Below are positions 63,001 through 64,000 of a stretch of 64,000 nucleotides of DNA, piece after piece. The stretch is from Amoebophrya sp. A120 (taxonomy: Eukaryota; Sar; Dinophyceae; Syndiniales; Amoebophryaceae). The DNA lies in contig CAJINV010000004.1 in the NCBI GenBank assembly GCA_905178155.1, forward strand, positions 4,396,518 through 4,460,517, in the 5' to 3' direction. Positions within the stretch are counted from its first letter, which is position 1, and each line of letters starts with the position of its first letter. The notes beneath the pieces were generated by a model. It had not been told where the DNA came from and searched no databases. It saw only the letters and a program-made list of their open reading frames with translations. The position numbers and the translations under genes were made by a program.

Positions 63001-64000
63001 ACTCGCTGCAGCTTTTCGACGTCAGTGACAGCTGCTGGGTCCCGACCTCCTCCGGCGCGGCAGAGAATTTGTTCGGCAGAGGAGAGGAGACGGTGGAGCA
63101 GGCTTTGCCGATAGCGGTCGATGACAGTAGTAGAACTACTGGTAGAGCTACTGCAAGAACGTCATCCGAGAGTGATTCATCTTCCACGGGCGAAGACCAT
63201 CATGGTGCCAGGACCAATACAGCAAGAACCGACTCGACGACGTCACAAAACAAATTCTTACTGCGAAAGAACGCCAACGAATTCTTGGTCTCGGGGCACG
63301 TTTTCACGACCTGTGATGCGAGGAAGTACAGTACGAAAGTGAAGAAAAATAACATAGGAGCCACAGCTAGCGATGGAGATCATGGTGCAGGAGCTTTTGG
63401 TAAAAAGATAAACAGCCGTATGTCAGCAACTTTGGACAAGAACGTTTTCGTGTACTACAAACCCGGAACCTCGTATCCAAGAAAAAAACATTGTAGGTGT
63501 AACATTTTTGGAGGAACAGCATTACAAATTTGTCTGGCATGACAGCAAAAACCTGTCATGCGCAGATAGTACGTGAAAACTCCCTTTAATGGACCCTGCG
63601 ATGCATGCCAAGCATGACAGACGCAATCATCTTGCATGTTGAGCATCACTAATTTACACTAACAACGTTTTTTTCTTGGATACCTCGGTCCTCTTCATCG
63701 GCGAAGTCGCGGCGCGCATGTCCGCTCTGTACCGCGGACAAAAGTTTCTGTACGAGTATGCACTGCAAAAGTATCGTACTAGTAGTACTTGCAAGACAAA
63801 TTCGCTCAGCATGACAAATGAAATTTGTCATGCTGATTTGCCTTGGGAACCAGATTTGTAATGTATAATTGCGATTAGCATTAGGATTACTACGAGTACG
63901 ATACTTTTGCACAGGATAACGAGGTTACCTGGTTGAAAGTCGAGATTGACGGCGGAGAAGTATCAAAGGGAAAAATCCCCCCTCCCCATATCGAAACGAA
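54026..64000 (+). CDS. Giant multidomain protein, 3' end outside the window (membrane segments, TPR, Kelch-like)
   Basis: Starts MLLAYLASYLEWFFLCLFTW; hydrophobic segments AWLFVSFFFAVVLPE, SNLFVLLISTIEPCVSIAL and ALWQVLIAFFYMLGGGVVWLGAALGE suggest several membrane helices in the first 470 residues. Long Ser/Thr/Gly/Asn-rich stretches separate the rest. A TPR-like block follows (FLYEHNKYVEAIACYNAAV, YYSNLALTLLRIEDYGKAVHAL, FYLAVANLKLQNHAMAKALL), then a helical block near VNFTEEAFFGSAYVRYRLGMW and Kelch-like beta segments (ELLCIFGGGYLFFH, ALLFFGGYYYSD, LFMAVLGGTDGFSVFN, NVFVYYKPGTSVLFIGEV). Exons: 54026-56677, 56836-56876, 57147-58481, 58668-58725, 58970-59263, 59424-61572, 61771-62770, 62930-63473, 63688-63756, 63924 onward: over 2,730 residues. 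All nine introns are introners. Function unknown. Confidence 0.75.
56678..56830. mobile_element. Introner, family A (153 bp)
   Basis: Starts TATGAACTGCAAAAATATCT and ends GATACTTTTGCACAGGATA. Perfect GCGAC repeats at 56673-56677 and 56831-56835. Strongly resembles the copy at 63757 over its interior (CTCAGCATGACAAAT, TTTGTCATGCTGATTTGC). Confidence 0.93.
56877..57141. mobile_element. Introner, family B (265 bp)
   Basis: Starts TATCAAATGCAAAAGTGTCT and ends AAGACATTTTTGCATTTCATA. Flanks GGGAA and CGGAA match 4/5. Only 41 bp of exon separate it from the preceding family A element. Confidence 0.9.
58482..58662. mobile_element. Introner, degenerate family A (181 bp)
   Basis: Starts TATGCAATCTGGCAAAAGGA and ends GCGATATTTTTGTCGGCAGAATA. 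Flanks AACCT and AACCA match 4/5. Internal TTTGTCGTGC and TCTGTCATGC are decayed forms of the shared box. Confidence 0.8.
58726..58964. mobile_element. Introner, family G (239 bp)
   Basis: Starts TATGCAAGGAAAAGACCGTG and ends TTTTTTTTTCTTGGATA; TIRs share CAAGRAAAA. Perfect AAGCT repeats at 58721-58725 and 58965-58969. The other member is at 63474. Confidence 0.85.
59264..59418. mobile_element. Introner, family A (155 bp)
   Basis: Starts TATGCATTGCAAAAGTATCG and ends GATACTTTTGCACAGGATA. Perfect CGCAG repeats at 59259-59263 and 59419-59423. Confidence 0.93.
61573..61765. mobile_element. Introner, degenerate family A (193 bp)
   Basis: Starts TATGCATTGCAAAAGTATCT and ends GATGCTTGTGCAATGCATA. 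Flanks AAACG and AAAAG match 4/5. Exact removal joins G-R-K-N to E-L-L-C-I-F-G-G-G, a Kelch-like strand, in frame. Confidence 0.82.
62771..62924. mobile_element. Introner, family A (154 bp)
   Basis: Starts TATCCTGTGGAAAAGTATCG and ends GATGCTTTTGCATTTCATA. Perfect CACAG repeats at 62766-62770 and 62925-62929. Confidence 0.93.
63474..63682. mobile_element. Introner, family G (209 bp)
   Basis: Starts TATCCAAGAAAAAAACATTG and ends CAACGTTTTTTTCTTGGATA. Perfect CCTCG repeats at 63469-63473 and 63683-63687. Second member of the family seen at 58726. Confidence 0.9.
63757..63918. mobile_element. Introner, family A (162 bp)
   Basis: Starts TATGCACTGCAAAAGTATCG and ends GATACTTTTGCACAGGATA. Perfect ACGAG repeats at 63752-63756 and 63919-63923. 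Confidence 0.93.

Overview
The window is nuclear DNA of a protist, read on the + strand: every gene I can support runs left to right. It carries intron-rich eukaryotic genes: FEN1, mitochondrial ATP synthase alpha with a presequence, fibrillarin, GDP-L-fucose synthase, a tubulin-tyrosine-ligase-like protein, an RRM/SPOC protein, a CRT-like transporter and an SDR. The one-sided gene order, the CRT-like transporter and above all a heavy load of short inverted-repeat 'introner' elements inside coding sequence fit an alveolate. My best guess is a syndinian dinoflagellate parasite such as Amoebophrya, whose genomes are known for invasive non-canonical introns. That is inference from recall, not a database result. 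Stops are standard (TAA, TAG and TGA all used).

Layout. 1-562: 3' end of an unknown gene with two introners. 1847-5957: SPEN-like RRM plus SPOC protein. 7606-10442: FEN1. About 10.94-13.79 kb: GC-rich satellite of about 92-bp units. 14337-19653: CRT-like transporter with a very long C-terminal extension. 20351-23813: ATP synthase alpha. 25530-27849: GDP-L-fucose synthase, with an introner in its leader. 28950-39709: TTL-like gene with a 2.6-kb repeat-filled first intron. 40426-40830: small unknown protein. 41239-44418: single-exon WD-repeat protein. 45242-46983: fibrillarin with four introners. 48867-50354: single-exon secreted Cys/Ala-rich protein. 51202-52971: membrane-anchored SDR. 54026 to the right edge: giant protein with membrane, TPR and Kelch-like segments, carrying nine introners.

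The main theme is the introners. I count about 37 elements, most 145-280 bp. They begin TAT and end ATA, carry inverted repeats, and sit between 5-bp direct repeats (21 perfect pairs by eye, most others 4/5). Family A has about 20 members (core TGCAAAAGTATCGTAC) and family B nine (core AAATGTCTGGGTCTGGAA); the rest are small families. Removing exactly one element plus one repeat copy restores the frame every time I checked; fibrillarin, GDP-L-fucose synthase and ATP synthase alpha become co-linear with their known families. The implied junctions are mostly not GT-AG, while conventional GT-AG introns occur beside them in the same genes. All elements lie in genes or a leader; I saw none in intergenic DNA. 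Families with unrelated ends share an internal TTTGTMATGC box.

The genes look like an ordinary mix of housekeeping functions and do not form a pathway together. The unusual biology is the intron population, plus the satellite and the lineage-specific extensions. Exon sums (1011 nt for GFUS, 903 for fibrillarin, 1344 for FEN1, 1686 for ATP synthase alpha, 1239 for the SDR, 4278 for the CRT-like gene) are all divisible by three, an internal check on the models.
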